Of a DNA stretch of 64,000 nucleotides, positions 55,666 to 64,000 are shown in pieces. Position 1 is the first letter of the stretch; each line of letters opens with the position of its first letter. Made by a program: the position numbers and the translations under genes. This DNA comes from an uncultured Pantoea sp. (GTDB lineage: Bacteria > Pseudomonadota > Gammaproteobacteria > Enterobacterales > Enterobacteriaceae). A model generated the notes under the pieces. That model saw only the letters and a program-made list of their open reading frames with translations. It did not search any database and was not told the origin of the DNA. Location of the stretch: assembly GCA_913778495.1 (NCBI GenBank), contig CAJYVD010000030.1, forward strand, positions 62,001-126,000, read 5' to 3'.

Positions 55666-56058
55666 ATGTTTACACATCTGCGTATCGCCAGGCCCGTTAC
55701 CCACCTTGAACGATCTTTTATGATGTACAGCAGGGGGTTACAGCTTCACAAGCAGGGAGAGTTTACCGATCATCAAGGGTTTAACGGCATTATGCTAGGC
55801 CGAGAGGACCTCACCTGGCACCTGGAGTTTACGCAATGTCCGTCTCATCCGGTGGCGCCCACTCCCACACCAGACGATCTGCTGGTGCTCTATTTTCCTC
55901 TGCGTGAGGCTTGGGAAGCCGCTACCGCCAACATGGTTAACGCCGGTTTTAGGAAAGTGAGCGCCTTCAATCCGTATTGGGACGTGAAAGGAATCACTTT
56001 TATTGACGACGATGGCTACCGGGTTGTGCTGCACAATACGGCATGGCAAACACGGTAA
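55666..56058 (+). CDS. VOC/glyoxalase-superfamily protein, YycE-like
   Basis: About 130 residues from the ATG at 55666 (MFTHLRIARPVTHLERSFMMY is a typical VOC first strand; upstream Met codons at 55651 add five residues of doubtful use). The paired beta-alpha-beta-beta-beta units are visible, with a second one starting LLVLYFPLREAWEAA and ending FIDDDGYRVVLHN, where a metal Glu is usual but Val-Val-Leu stands instead. So the second-module metal ligand is not obvious and an enzyme activity is not assured. No operon partner. Confidence 0.82.
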   Translation: MFTHLRIARPVTHLERSFMMYSRGLQLHKQGEFTDHQGFNGIMLGREDLTWHLEFTQCPSHPVAPTPTPDDLLVLYFPLREAWEAATANMVNAGFRKVSAFNPYWDVKGITFIDDDGYRVVLHNTAWQTR

Positions 56059-56520
56059 GTCCGCTGTGCAAATCCGCGTTGCCACAACGTCAACGTTAAC
56101 CCTCGTACGCGCTTGTCGCGTAAGCATCTGAGCGCCATCGCCCCCTTAACCTTTCCACCGCACCTTGCGACATCACGACGTGGGACACCAGATTATTCTT
56201 AATATCGATACGTCAAACAGGGTAATCAGCACCGCCACGCGTTGTAATTATCGTTATATTTCAATCGATTAAAACTGAGGCCCAAATTACCCCTCCTGTC
56301 AGTAAGCCATCAGTAAAGCTAATACGTTAACGAAAATAGTGGATCTAGTAATGATAATGATTATCATTGGTAATCTCATTAGCATCGCTGTGCGTGACGC
56401 TTTTGCCATAACTCGCACGCAGCGATGCATCGCGCATGTCGCCCATTTGGGTGAAGCGCGAGCAAGACCCGCTGCTCCCTCAGCAGGCAGGAACTCAAGA
56501 GCTAACGGAAAGGAATAAAA
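56059..56520. other. Control region of the dfo siderophore operon
   Basis: 462 bases between the VOC gene and dfoJ. Apart from the Fur box at 56350-56368, no gene or further strong motif was recognised. A leader of about 150 bases separates the Fur box from the dfoJ start codon. Confidence 0.55.
56350..56368. promoter_or_regulatory. Fur box upstream of dfoJ
   Basis: AATGATAATGATTATCATT is a perfect 9-1-9 palindrome and contains the Fur 7-1-7 consensus TGATAAT-N-ATTATCA exactly. It predicts strong iron repression of the dfo operon. It lies 152 bases before the dfoJ start codon. Confidence 0.92.
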
Positions 56521-58074
56521 ATGGTTACACGTTCATCTGCGCATCCCGCGTCAGCGTTTTCCGAGGATGCGGACCACACTGCCGCCTCAGCCTGGTTTTT
56601 CAATGACGATCAGCTGAGCGCGTGGGACAACCAGACGCAGGCGGTGCTGGCCTTGCTCACGCAGACGGTGCAGGGCGTCGAAAAACCCTTCAGCGGCATT
56701 CTGCCTGCTGAACTGGCCACGCAATTCAAAACCGTGGACCTCGAACGTCCTCTGGCTAATCAGGCGGAAGCGCTAAGCGAACTGTATCAACTCTATTTGC
56801 GCGATGCCGTCTGGTTCCATCACCCCAAATACCTTGCGCATCTTAACTGTCCGGTGGTGCTGCCTTCGCTGATGGCTGAGCAGATCATGGCGGCGGTCAA
56901 CAGCTCGGTTGATACCTGGGACCAGAGCGCCGGCGGAACGTTGATTGAGCAGAAAGTCATCGACTGGACGCTGGCGCGCATCGGGCTGCCGCAGTCGGCA
57001 GACGGGATCTTTACCAGCGGCGGGACGCAGTCCAATCTGATGGCGATGCTGCTGGCGCGCGATAGCTGGTGCGAGGCGCACCACGAGGGTCACCTGATCA
57101 AACAGCACGGTTTCCCCCGTGACGCCAGCAAATGGCGCGTATTTACCTCCAAACTGAGCCATTTCAGTATTCAAAAATCCATGGCGATTCTGGGACTCGG
57201 TTACGACGCCGTGGTTGCCGTGGACCATGACGAACACTACCGCATGGACGTGAGCGCGCTGGCGCGCGAAATGCAGCGCTGTCGTGACGAGGGACTCTGC
57301 CCGATAGCCGTGGTGGCGACCGGAGGCACCACGGACTTTGGCAGCATCGATCCGCTGAACGCCATCGCCGATCTCTGCGAGCGCGAAGGCGTGTGGATGC
57401 ACGTGGACGCGGCTTACGGCTGCGGCCTGCTGGTTTCACAGCAGCATCGCCAGCGTCTGCACGGTATTGCGCGCGCTGATTCTGTCACGGTGGATTATCA
57501 CAAATCGTTCTTCCAGTCCGTCAGCTGTGGCGCCTTCTTTGTGCGGAATAAAGCGCACCTCAAGTACGTCACGCACCATGCTGATTACCTCAACCCACTC
57601 AGTGCGCAGCAGGAAGGCACGCCGAATCTGGTGAATAAAAGTATCCAGACCACGCGGCGCTTCGATGCGCTGAAAATGTGGCTGTCGCTGCGCATTATGG
57701 GGCCGGCCGCGCTGGGCGAGGCGTTTGACGCGGTGCTGGCGCTGGCGCAGGTGGTGCATCAGCGCTTGAGCGACCATCCGTCGATTGAGGTGCTGCACGC
57801 GCCGGAGCTGAGCACCCAAGTTTTCCGCTTTATCCCGCAAAAAGCCTGTAGCGACAGCCGTGTCGATGAGATCAACGCGGCCATCCGCAAGTCGTTGTCG
57901 CGCTCAGGCAATGCCATTGTGGCGGGTACCCGCGTTGCAGGACGGCAGTATCTGAAATTCACGCTGCTCAATCCCGCGACCACCGCCGCCGATCTCGACG
58001 ACGTTATCCAGCTTATTGCGCACTACGGACGAGAGCATACGCGCGCTTTCACCCTGAGTGCGGTTACGCAGTGA
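56521..58074 (+). CDS. dfoJ: Lysine decarboxylase for desferrioxamine synthesis
   Basis: Group II PLP-dependent decarboxylase, 517 residues, making cadaverine from lysine as the first step to desferrioxamine E. PLP lysine K328 in TVDYHKSFFQS; other family blocks are FTSGGTQSNLMAML (phosphate loop), ATGGTTDFGSIDPL, HVDAAYGCG (Asp that holds the pyridine N). Close to RhbB/DesA/DfoJ decarboxylases. AAAGGA lies 8 bases before the ATG. First gene of the Fur-boxed operon. Confidence 0.94.
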   Translation: MVTRSSAHPASAFSEDADHTAASAWFFNDDQLSAWDNQTQAVLALLTQTVQGVEKPFSGILPAELATQFKTVDLERPLANQAEALSELYQLYLRDAVWFHHPKYLAHLNCPVVLPSLMAEQIMAAVNSSVDTWDQSAGGTLIEQKVIDWTLARIGLPQSADGIFTSGGTQSNLMAMLLARDSWCEAHHEGHLIKQHGFPRDASKWRVFTSKLSHFSIQKSMAILGLGYDAVVAVDHDEHYRMDVSALAREMQRCRDEGLCPIAVVATGGTTDFGSIDPLNAIADLCEREGVWMHVDAAYGCGLLVSQQHRQRLHGIARADSVTVDYHKSFFQSVSCGAFFVRNKAHLKYVTHHADYLNPLSAQQEGTPNLVNKSIQTTRRFDALKMWLSLRIMGPAALGEAFDAVLALAQVVHQRLSDHPSIEVLHAPELSTQVFRFIPQKACSDSRVDEINAAIRKSLSRSGNAIVAGTRVAGRQYLKFTLLNPATTAADLDDVIQLIAHYGREHTRAFTLSAVTQ

Positions 58075-58083
58075 GGCACCACG

Positions 58084-59400
58084 ATGAGTGATTCGATTTA
58101 CGATTTTATTGGTATTGGCATTGGTCCGTTCAATCTTGGCCTGGCCTGCCTGAGTGAACCGATTGACGGGCTTAACGGCATTTTCCTCGACCAGAATCCC
58201 GGCTTTGACTGGCACACCGGCATGATGCTGGAAAATGCGCACCTGCAAACGCCGTTTATGGCCGATCTGGTGACGCTCGCCGATCCCACCAGCCCTTACA
58301 GTTTGCTTAACTACATGAAAGAGAAGGGCAAGCTCTATTCGTTTTATATCCGGGAAGATTTCTTCCTAATGCGCAAAGAGTATAACCAGTACTGCCAGTG
58401 GGCCTGTTCGCGCCTCAGCAATCTGCGCTGGAACAGCCGCGTCGTTGACGTCAGCTACGATGCGCAGCAGGGCATTTACCGCGTGCGCACCACCGATACG
58501 CAGAACGGGCAAAGCCAAACCTGGCGTGCGCGCCATCTGGTGTTGGGCACCGGCCCGACGGAATGGGTGCCGGAATGCGCGCAGCCGTACCGCAAGCGCT
58601 TTTGCCACTCAAGTCAGTACCTTGCCCACAAAGCGGCCTTGCAGCAGAAACGCGCGATCACCGTGCTCGGTAGCGGCCAAAGCGCGGCGGAAATCTACTA
58701 CGACCTGCTGACGGACATTGATAAATTTGGCTACCAGCTTAACTGGATCACGCGCGCGCCGCGCTTCTATCCATTGGAGTACACCAAGCTGACGCTGGAG
58801 ATGACCTCGCCCGAGTGGGTGGATTATTTCCACGCCCTGCCGCCCGCCAAACGCGATCGGCTCAATGCGCAGCATAAGAACCTCTACAAGGGCATTAACA
58901 GCACCCTGATCAACGACATTTACGACCTGCTTTACGTTAAGCAGCTCGACGGCGAGCTGGACGTCAACCTGCATACGCACGCCGCCTTGACCGAAATGCG
59001 CTGGCTGCCGGAAGGGCAATTCGAGCTGTCGCTTTACCATCAGGAGCAGGAGCGCGCCTTTACCCACCGTACGGAAGGGCTGGTCATGGCCACGGGCTAC
59101 CATTATCGCCCGCCCATGTTCCTGGAGGGCATCCACAGTCGCTTGCGCTGGGATGAGCAGGGCCGCTACGCGGTACAGCGTAATTACAGCATTGATCACC
59201 ATAACCAAATCTTTGTGCAGAACGCCGAGCTGCACACCCACGGCTTCGTGACGCCCGATCTGGGCATGGCCTGCTACCGCAACGCCGTGATTCTGCGCGC
59301 GCTTACCGGCCGCGAGGTCTATCCCATTGAGAAACAGATTGCCTTTCAAACGTTCCCGGCACCCACGGAGCATTCCCATGACCGCACAACCGCTGTTTAG
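58084..59400 (+). CDS. dfoA: Cadaverine N-monooxygenase
   Basis: 438 residues, IucD/PvdA/DesB-like flavin N-hydroxylase that converts cadaverine to N-hydroxycadaverine. FAD motif GIGIGPFNLGLA (about 11-22), NADPH motif VLGSGQSAAEIYYDLL (about 198-213), and the C-terminal D/N-x-x-x-F/L-ATGY block MATGYHYRPP. Nine bases after dfoJ. Its last 23 bases overlap dfoC, indicating translational coupling. Confidence 0.95.
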   Translation: MSDSIYDFIGIGIGPFNLGLACLSEPIDGLNGIFLDQNPGFDWHTGMMLENAHLQTPFMADLVTLADPTSPYSLLNYMKEKGKLYSFYIREDFFLMRKEYNQYCQWACSRLSNLRWNSRVVDVSYDAQQGIYRVRTTDTQNGQSQTWRARHLVLGTGPTEWVPECAQPYRKRFCHSSQYLAHKAALQQKRAITVLGSGQSAAEIYYDLLTDIDKFGYQLNWITRAPRFYPLEYTKLTLEMTSPEWVDYFHALPPAKRDRLNAQHKNLYKGINSTLINDIYDLLYVKQLDGELDVNLHTHAALTEMRWLPEGQFELSLYHQEQERAFTHRTEGLVMATGYHYRPPMFLEGIHSRLRWDEQGRYAVQRNYSIDHHNQIFVQNAELHTHGFVTPDLGMACYRNAVILRALTGREVYPIEKQIAFQTFPAPTEHSHDRTTAV

Positions 59401-61732
59401 CGCCGAACGTCCGGCCGGGCGCTTTACCCTGCGGGCCTGGCAAGAGGACGACGCCGCGTTAATTCACCGCTGGGTTACGCGCGACTATGCCCGCTTCTGG
59501 GGCATGCAGAACGACACCGTTGAGCAGGTGGCGCACTTCTACCGCACGCTCACGGCGTCCAATCCGCACGCGGCGCTGATCGGCTGCTGCGATGACGTTC
59601 CGGTTTTTCTGATCGAGTGCTATCGCGCGCAAGAGGACGAGGTCGGGCGGCACTATCCTGCCGCGCCGGACGATTACGGCCTGCATATTCTTATCGCACC
59701 GGCCACCCACCCCGTGAAGCAGTTTAGCTGGCAGGTGTTTACCGTTGCCATGGACTACCTCTTTAGCCTGCCGCAGGTGGGGCGGGTAGTGGTGGAGCCG
59801 GACGTACGCAACGAAAAGATTCACCGCCTGAACCGGCGCGCGGGGTTCCGCTACCAGCACACCATCGATATGCAACACAAAACCGCCTGGCTGGCGTTCT
59901 GCCAGCGGGCTGACTATGAACACGCACGACAGCAGGATCCGCTGACCATGACCAACACATCCTCTTTTCTTACGGGTGCCCATTTAGCGGGCGATAACTG
60001 GGCGCAGGCCAACCGCATGCTGATCCGCAAAGCCATTGCCGAGTTCGCCCATGAAAAGCTGATTTCGCCCCAGGAGAGCGCCGCAGGGCACTTTGCGCTC
60101 GCGGTACCGGGATCGGAAATCGTTTACGCCTTCCGCGCGCAGCGTCTGGCGCTGGATCACTGGGATATCGCGCCTGACTCCCTGACGAAGCACGAGAACG
60201 GGCGCGCGCTTGCGCTCGACGCAATGCAATTTATCGTCGAGTTTCATCCGCTGTTGGGGATTCCGGCGTCGCTGCTGGCGACCTATATGGAGGAGATCAG
60301 CAGCACGCTCTGCAGCAGCGCCTATAAACTGTCCAAGCCTGATCGGGATGCGCAGGCGCTGGTTCACGCGGATTTCCAAACCGTGGAGGCCGCGATGACC
60401 GAGGGCCATCCCTGCTTTGTGGCGAACAATGGCCGTATCGGCTTTGATGCCGCAGACTATCTCGCCTATGCGCCGGAGGCCGCCGCCCCCGTCCAGTTGA
60501 TATGGGTTGCGGTGCACCAGCGCAACGCGCATTTCTCCAGTCTGAGCGACCTCAGCTATGAACAGCTCATGCGCGACGAACTGGGTGCGGAGACGCTGGA
60601 GGCGTTTCATCAGCAGCTGATCCAAAAAGGGCTCTCAGTCAGTGACTATATTTTGATGCCCGTGCATCCGTGGCAGTGGCAGAATAAATTGCTGACGGTG
60701 TTTGCGGCAGATATTGCCAATCAGAACATCGTCTATCTTGGAAGCGGCAGTGACAGCTACCAGGCGCAGCAGTCGATTCGCACCTTCTTTAACCGCAGCC
60801 AGCCTAACAAGCGCTATGTGAAAACCGCGCTGTCAGTGCTCAACATGGGCTTTATGCGCGGCCTGTCGCCGTATTACATGGCGACCACACCGGCGATCAA
60901 CGAATGGCTGGCGCAGCGGGTGGCGGGCGACGCATGGTTGCAGCGCTGCAACTTCCGTATTCTGCGCGAGGTGGCGGCGGTGGGCTATCACAACCGCTAT
61001 TACGAGCAGGCGATCGCGGGTGATTCCGCGTATAAAAAGATGTTTGCCGCACTGTGGCGCGATAATCCTGCCGCCAACCTGCAGCCGGGACAGCGGCTGA
61101 TGACCATGGCGTCGTTCCTGCATGTGGATCGCCACCAGCAGGCACTGCTGCCCGCGTTGATTGCGGCGTCTGGCCTGACGGCGGAGGCGTGGGTGACGCG
61201 CTATCTGGAATGTTATCTCAGCCCGCTGCTGCACTGTTTCTACCAGCACGATCTGGTGTTTATGCCGCACGGCGAAAATCTGATCATCCTGCTGGAAAAC
61301 AACGTGCCGGTGAGCGCCTACATGAAAGACATCGGCGAAGAGATCGCCGTGATGGACCCAGACGCCGTCTTGCCGGAGAAAGTCTCGCGGCTGGCGGTTG
61401 CGGTGCCGGATGAGCTCAAGCTGCTGTCTATCTTTACCGATGTGTTCGACTGCATTTTCCGCTTTATCAGCGCCATCTTGCACCAATCAGGCACGCTGCC
61501 GCAGGAACAATTCTGGTCTGCCGTGGCGCAGTGCGTTAAAGCCTATCAGCAGGCACATCCGCAGTTAGCCAGCAAGTTCGCGCGCTACGACCTGTTTACG
61601 CCTGCGTTTACCCGTTCGTGCCTCAACCGCTTGCAGCTGGCAAACAACCAGCAAATGATCAATCTGGCCGATCCGGCGGAGAACCTGAAATTTGCCGGCA
61701 CCCTGACCAACCCCCTCGCCGCATGGCGATAA
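59378..61732 (+). CDS. dfoC: Fusion of acyltransferase and NIS synthetase for desferrioxamine
   Basis: 784 residues from the ATG at 59378. Two enzymes in one chain: a GNAT-like acyltransferase (about 1-185; FTLRAWQEDDAALIHRWVTRDYARFWGMQ, VVVEPDVRNEKIHRLNRRAGF) that would succinylate hydroxycadaverine, and an IucA/IucC-type NRPS-independent synthetase (about 195-784; HPCFVANNGRIGFDAADYLAYAPE, MPVHPWQWQNKL, MPHGENLIILLENN, TNPLAAWR). The fused form is known from Erwinia/Pantoea DfoC, while Streptomyces has separate DesC and DesD. It assembles and cyclises the trihydroxamate. Confidence 0.94.
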   Translation: MTAQPLFSAERPAGRFTLRAWQEDDAALIHRWVTRDYARFWGMQNDTVEQVAHFYRTLTASNPHAALIGCCDDVPVFLIECYRAQEDEVGRHYPAAPDDYGLHILIAPATHPVKQFSWQVFTVAMDYLFSLPQVGRVVVEPDVRNEKIHRLNRRAGFRYQHTIDMQHKTAWLAFCQRADYEHARQQDPLTMTNTSSFLTGAHLAGDNWAQANRMLIRKAIAEFAHEKLISPQESAAGHFALAVPGSEIVYAFRAQRLALDHWDIAPDSLTKHENGRALALDAMQFIVEFHPLLGIPASLLATYMEEISSTLCSSAYKLSKPDRDAQALVHADFQTVEAAMTEGHPCFVANNGRIGFDAADYLAYAPEAAAPVQLIWVAVHQRNAHFSSLSDLSYEQLMRDELGAETLEAFHQQLIQKGLSVSDYILMPVHPWQWQNKLLTVFAADIANQNIVYLGSGSDSYQAQQSIRTFFNRSQPNKRYVKTALSVLNMGFMRGLSPYYMATTPAINEWLAQRVAGDAWLQRCNFRILREVAAVGYHNRYYEQAIAGDSAYKKMFAALWRDNPAANLQPGQRLMTMASFLHVDRHQQALLPALIAASGLTAEAWVTRYLECYLSPLLHCFYQHDLVFMPHGENLIILLENNVPVSAYMKDIGEEIAVMDPDAVLPEKVSRLAVAVPDELKLLSIFTDVFDCIFRFISAILHQSGTLPQEQFWSAVAQCVKAYQQAHPQLASKFARYDLFTPAFTRSCLNRLQLANNQQMINLADPAENLKFAGTLTNPLAAWR

Positions 61733-61765
61733 TCACGCGTTTTGTGTGACGTTGTCACCTTGACT

Positions 61766-61803
61766 GGCGCGATCGCTTTGGCGGTCGCGCCGCGCTGTTT
61801 TTC
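61766..61803 (+). terminator. Hairpin and T-run between dfoC and dfoS (possible attenuator)
   Basis: GGCGCGATCGC (61766-61776) pairs with GCGGTCGCGCC (61781-61791) through one G-U wobble, loop TTTG. Five T follow after four spacer bases (T at 61798-61802). The dfoS ribosome site AAGGAT begins at 61809. The hairpin lies inside the operon, so it probably lowers dfoS expression relative to dfoJAC, or dfoS has its own promoter. Confidence 0.55.
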
Positions 61804-61819
61804 TGCCCAAGGATTTGCT

Positions 61820-63049
61820 ATGTCCGCTTCTTCACCGGTGATGCCACGCCGCTGGCGTCACTGCCTGTTTCCGTTGTCACTGGTACTCTTTGAATTTACC
61901 ACCTATATCGCGCACGACATGATCCAGCCGGGTATGCTGCTGGTGACCCGTGAATTTGGCGTCGGGCCGGAATGGGTCGCGACCTCACTCACCGCCTACC
62001 TGCTGGGCGGAATGCTGCTGCAATGGCTGCTGGGGCCGCTCTCGGACCGTATTGGTCGCCGCCCGGTGATGCTGACCGGCGTGGCCTTTTTTGTGCTGGT
62101 GTGCGTGGGCATGCATTGGGTAACGCGCATGGAACACTTTGTCTTGCTGCGTTTTTTGCAGGGTATCAGCCTGTGCTTTATTGGCGCGGTGGGGTATGCC
62201 GCCATTCAGGAAGCCTTCGATGAGGCGCGAAGTATCAAGATCATGGCCCTGATGGCCAACGTTGCGCTGCTGGCACCGCTGGCCGGGCCGCTGGCCGGCG
62301 CGCTGTTTCTGACGGTAAGCGACTGGCGCATGATGTTCTGGCTGTTCGGCGGCTTAGCCGCGCTGGCGCTGGTGGGGCTGGGGGCAGGGATGCCAGAGAC
62401 CGCGGGCGACAAGAGCACCTCGCTCTCCCTTCCGGCACTTGGTAAAAGCTACTACCGGCTGCTGCGCGATCGCCAGGTGATGCGCGGCGCGCTGGCAATC
62501 GGCTTGGTCACCGTGCCGTGTCTGGCGTGGGTGGCGCTCTCTCCCGTGATGTTGATGCAGGATGCGGGGCTGAACCGCCTGGATTATGCACTTCTGCAGC
62601 TGCCGGTGTTTCTGGCGATGATCGCGGGCAATCTCACGCTGGGGCGTTTGGCCAGCCGCTTGCCGGTGACGCAGCCGCTGCGCATAGGCGCATGGCCGCT
62701 GATCGCCGGGCTGGGCGTGGCCGCTGCGGCCTGCGTGTTTCAGGCGCAGCCTTACCTGTGGCTGGTGGTTGGACTCAGCCTGTATGGTTTCGGCACCGGC
62801 CTGGTCAGCGCGGGGCTCTACCGGATGACGCTGTTTTCCAGCGCGGCGGGCAAGGGCAGCGTGGCGGCCCTGGTCGGCATGGTCACCATCCTGGTGTTTG
62901 CGCTGGGCATTGAGGCGGCGAAAGCGGCGTATTTCTCTCATTCCGCCCTCGGCTTTAGCCTGATTAACCTCGCCTGCGGTCTGCTGTGGCTGGCACTGAC
63001 CGTGCGCTTTCTGCGGGAGCGCCAGCGCCGCCAGCAGGCGCTGGCATAA
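61820..63049 (+). CDS. dfoS: MFS exporter of desferrioxamine
   Basis: 409 residues from the ATG at 61820 (AAGGAT 5 bases upstream; the frame to 61742 passes through the hairpin and is not family-like). Twelve TM segments, MdfA/Cmr-like DHA1 exporter: LFEFTTYIAHDMIQPGML (TM1 with acidic residues), LLGPLSDRIGRRPVMLTG (motif A), and VALLAPLAGPLAGALF (motif C-like) in TM5. In Erwinia and Pantoea the corresponding gene follows dfoC and exports the siderophore. The receptor gene foxR is not in the window; it may lie elsewhere. Confidence 0.93.
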   Translation: MSASSPVMPRRWRHCLFPLSLVLFEFTTYIAHDMIQPGMLLVTREFGVGPEWVATSLTAYLLGGMLLQWLLGPLSDRIGRRPVMLTGVAFFVLVCVGMHWVTRMEHFVLLRFLQGISLCFIGAVGYAAIQEAFDEARSIKIMALMANVALLAPLAGPLAGALFLTVSDWRMMFWLFGGLAALALVGLGAGMPETAGDKSTSLSLPALGKSYYRLLRDRQVMRGALAIGLVTVPCLAWVALSPVMLMQDAGLNRLDYALLQLPVFLAMIAGNLTLGRLASRLPVTQPLRIGAWPLIAGLGVAAAACVFQAQPYLWLVVGLSLYGFGTGLVSAGLYRMTLFSSAAGKGSVAALVGMVTILVFALGIEAAKAAYFSHSALGFSLINLACGLLWLALTVRFLRERQRRQQALA

Positions 63050-63177
63050 AGCGTCCGGCACATTTGCTCTGCGCGCCGAGGTCATTGCTTCGGTGTGCGG
63101 GGACATATCCGTCATCTACGGCGTAACTGAATGAATAAAAATGATTTTAACAAAAGTACATAATAATAACTGGTAAC

Positions 63178-63190
63178 TATCACAGTGATA
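63178..63190. promoter_or_regulatory. Palindrome near the chemoreceptor promoter
   Basis: TATCAC-A-GTGATA, perfect 6-1-6 arms, overlapping the TAAA of the sigma-28-like element. Possibly an operator of an unidentified regulator. Confidence 0.35.
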
Positions 63191-63219
63191 AATGATGTGC
63201 GCGCCACGCTGGCCGATAA
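63189..63219 (+). promoter_or_regulatory. Sigma-28 (FliA)-like promoter
   Basis: GCCGATAA at 63212-63219 is an exact -10 consensus of the flagellar sigma factor, 33 bases before the ATG. The TAAA at 63189-63192 is 19 bases upstream instead of the usual 15, so the -35 is either weak or mis-spaced. Confidence 0.5.
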
Positions 63220-63252
63220 CCTGAGCAATCTCAATACGATCGGATTGCCGCT

Positions 63253-64000
63253 ATGTTTTCAACACTCGTGAATTTCGCCTCTGTTTTCTTTTCTGGCCGC
63301 CAGGGTCTGCGCGCTTCCGCCGCCTTTGCGTCGCTGTTCCGTACCATGCCGGTGATCGCGTTTACGCCGGAGGGCATTATCCAGCAAGCCAGTCCGCTGT
63401 TTCTGCGCGCCATGGGATATCGCGCCGATGAAATTATTGGGCAGCATCACCGCATGTTTTGTCCGCCCGAGTTAGTTCACTCACCGGAATACGCGCAGTT
63501 CTGGCGGCGGTTGGCGACGGGAGAGCATTTCAGCGACAAGTTTATGCGTCTGGCGAAGGGAAACCGCACCGTCTGGCTGGAGGCCAGCTATATTCCGGTG
63601 ACCAATCGGCGCGGCAAGGTGGTGCAAATCATCAAGATAGCGGCAGATATCTCGGCGCGCATGGAAGTCGCCCTTGAACAACAAGCGGTGATCACGGCAA
63701 TTGGGCGCTCCATGGCGGTGATCTCCTTTAATCCTGCCGGCATTGTGCTGGATGCTAACGACAACTTTCTGCAGGTCACCGGTTACCGCCGTGAAGAGGT
63801 AGTGGGTCAGCATCACCGGATATTCTGCTCCGACGCCCTCTCGCGCAGCGAGGAGTACCGCCAGTTCTGGCAACGGCTTAATCAGGGCGAGTTCTTCTCC
63901 GGCCAATTTCCAAGACGTAACCGCCGTGGCGAAGCGCTCTGGCTCCGCGCGACCTACAACCCGGTGTTTAACAGCAAGGGCGAGCTGTATAAGATCGTTA
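63253..64000 (+). CDS. Double-PAS chemoreceptor-like protein, cut by window edge
   Basis: 249 codons visible from the ATG at 63253. Two PAS domains: PVIAFTPEGIIQQASPLFLRAMGYRADEIIGQHHRMFC (about 35-72), then EASYIPVTNRRGKVVQIIKIAADIS; second copy MAVISFNPAGIVLDANDNFLQVTGYRREEVVGQHHRIFCSD (about 155-195), with G-Q-H-H-R in each. This tandem pattern is that of BdlA/Aer-like soluble methyl-accepting proteins, in which an MCP signalling domain follows; it lies outside the window, so this is inferred. No TM segment is clear in the visible part apart from a weakly hydrophobic start (MFSTLVNFASVFFSG). A sigma-28-like -10 just upstream supports a chemotaxis role. Confidence 0.85.
   Translation, partial: MFSTLVNFASVFFSGRQGLRASAAFASLFRTMPVIAFTPEGIIQQASPLFLRAMGYRADEIIGQHHRMFCPPELVHSPEYAQFWRRLATGEHFSDKFMRLAKGNRTVWLEASYIPVTNRRGKVVQIIKIAADISARMEVALEQQAVITAIGRSMAVISFNPAGIVLDANDNFLQVTGYRREEVVGQHHRIFCSDALSRSEEYRQFWQRLNQGEFFSGQFPRRNRRGEALWLRATYNPVFNSKGELYKIV

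Noticed and set aside
1-64000. CRISPR arrays, complete insertion sequences, prophage genes, tRNA and rRNA genes
   Set aside because: No regularly spaced repeats, transposase or integrase motifs, or RNA gene signatures were found on reading both strands.

Overview
The window looks like chromosomal DNA of a gammaproteobacterium of the order Enterobacterales, most likely family Erwiniaceae (Pantoea/Erwinia/Mixta type). Support comes from a complete dfoJ-dfoA-dfoC-dfoS desferrioxamine cluster with the acetyltransferase-synthetase fusion form of DfoC, a chromosomal CTX-M-like class A beta-lactamase, and an add / ydgA / manA / fumC / tus neighbourhood typical of the enterobacterial replication terminus. 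The genus is an inference; no rRNA or tRNA gene is present to fix it.

Left part (1-31 kb) is accessory and partly decaying. It opens with an RND pump permease cut by the window edge and the class A beta-lactamase. Next comes a TetR / adaptor / RND permease / FabF-like module. Its permease is interrupted by one in-frame amber codon, and both of its intergenic regions carry the same TTGTGAC-N14-GTCAC element. Then follow a lipoprotein and a large secreted protein of unknown function, an exported HSL-type hydrolase, the iron exporter fetAB, a GNAT enzyme, a TetR/DUF1348 pair, dsdC-dsdA, a diguanylate cyclase, a LysR / M20 peptidase / YfcC transporter set, a cupin, and two regulator-oxidoreductase pairs (XRE/MDR and HxlR/SDR). 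Three gene remnants (ABC ATPase, amidase, alpha/beta hydrolase) lie in the gaps.

Middle part (31-42 kb): an AdeRS-like two-component system, a TupA-like ATP-grasp protein, and an L-arabinose locus made of divergent araBA and araFGH-araC. No araD is present in the window. An AraC half-site lies between araB and araF.

Right part (42-64 kb) is terminus-proximal core: a YdgJ-like oxidoreductase, add, ydgA, manA, fumC and tus, with a clear Ter site 13 bp upstream of the tus start codon. It continues with an MFS transporter, an Rrf2 regulator, a PAS-GGDEF cyclase, a MscS-family channel, a GNAT enzyme and a VOC protein. The iron-regulated dfoJACS siderophore operon follows, with a perfect 19-bp Fur box upstream and a hairpin plus T-run between dfoC and dfoS. 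The window ends inside a double-PAS chemoreceptor-like gene preceded by an exact sigma-28 -10 element.

Themes: iron homeostasis (dfo export/synthesis plus fetAB), drug efflux and resistance (two RND systems, beta-lactamase, FabF paralogue), c-di-GMP signalling and taxis, and small regulator-plus-enzyme modules. No CRISPR array, complete insertion sequence, tRNA or rRNA was seen. All product names rest on motif recognition by eye; no database search was run.
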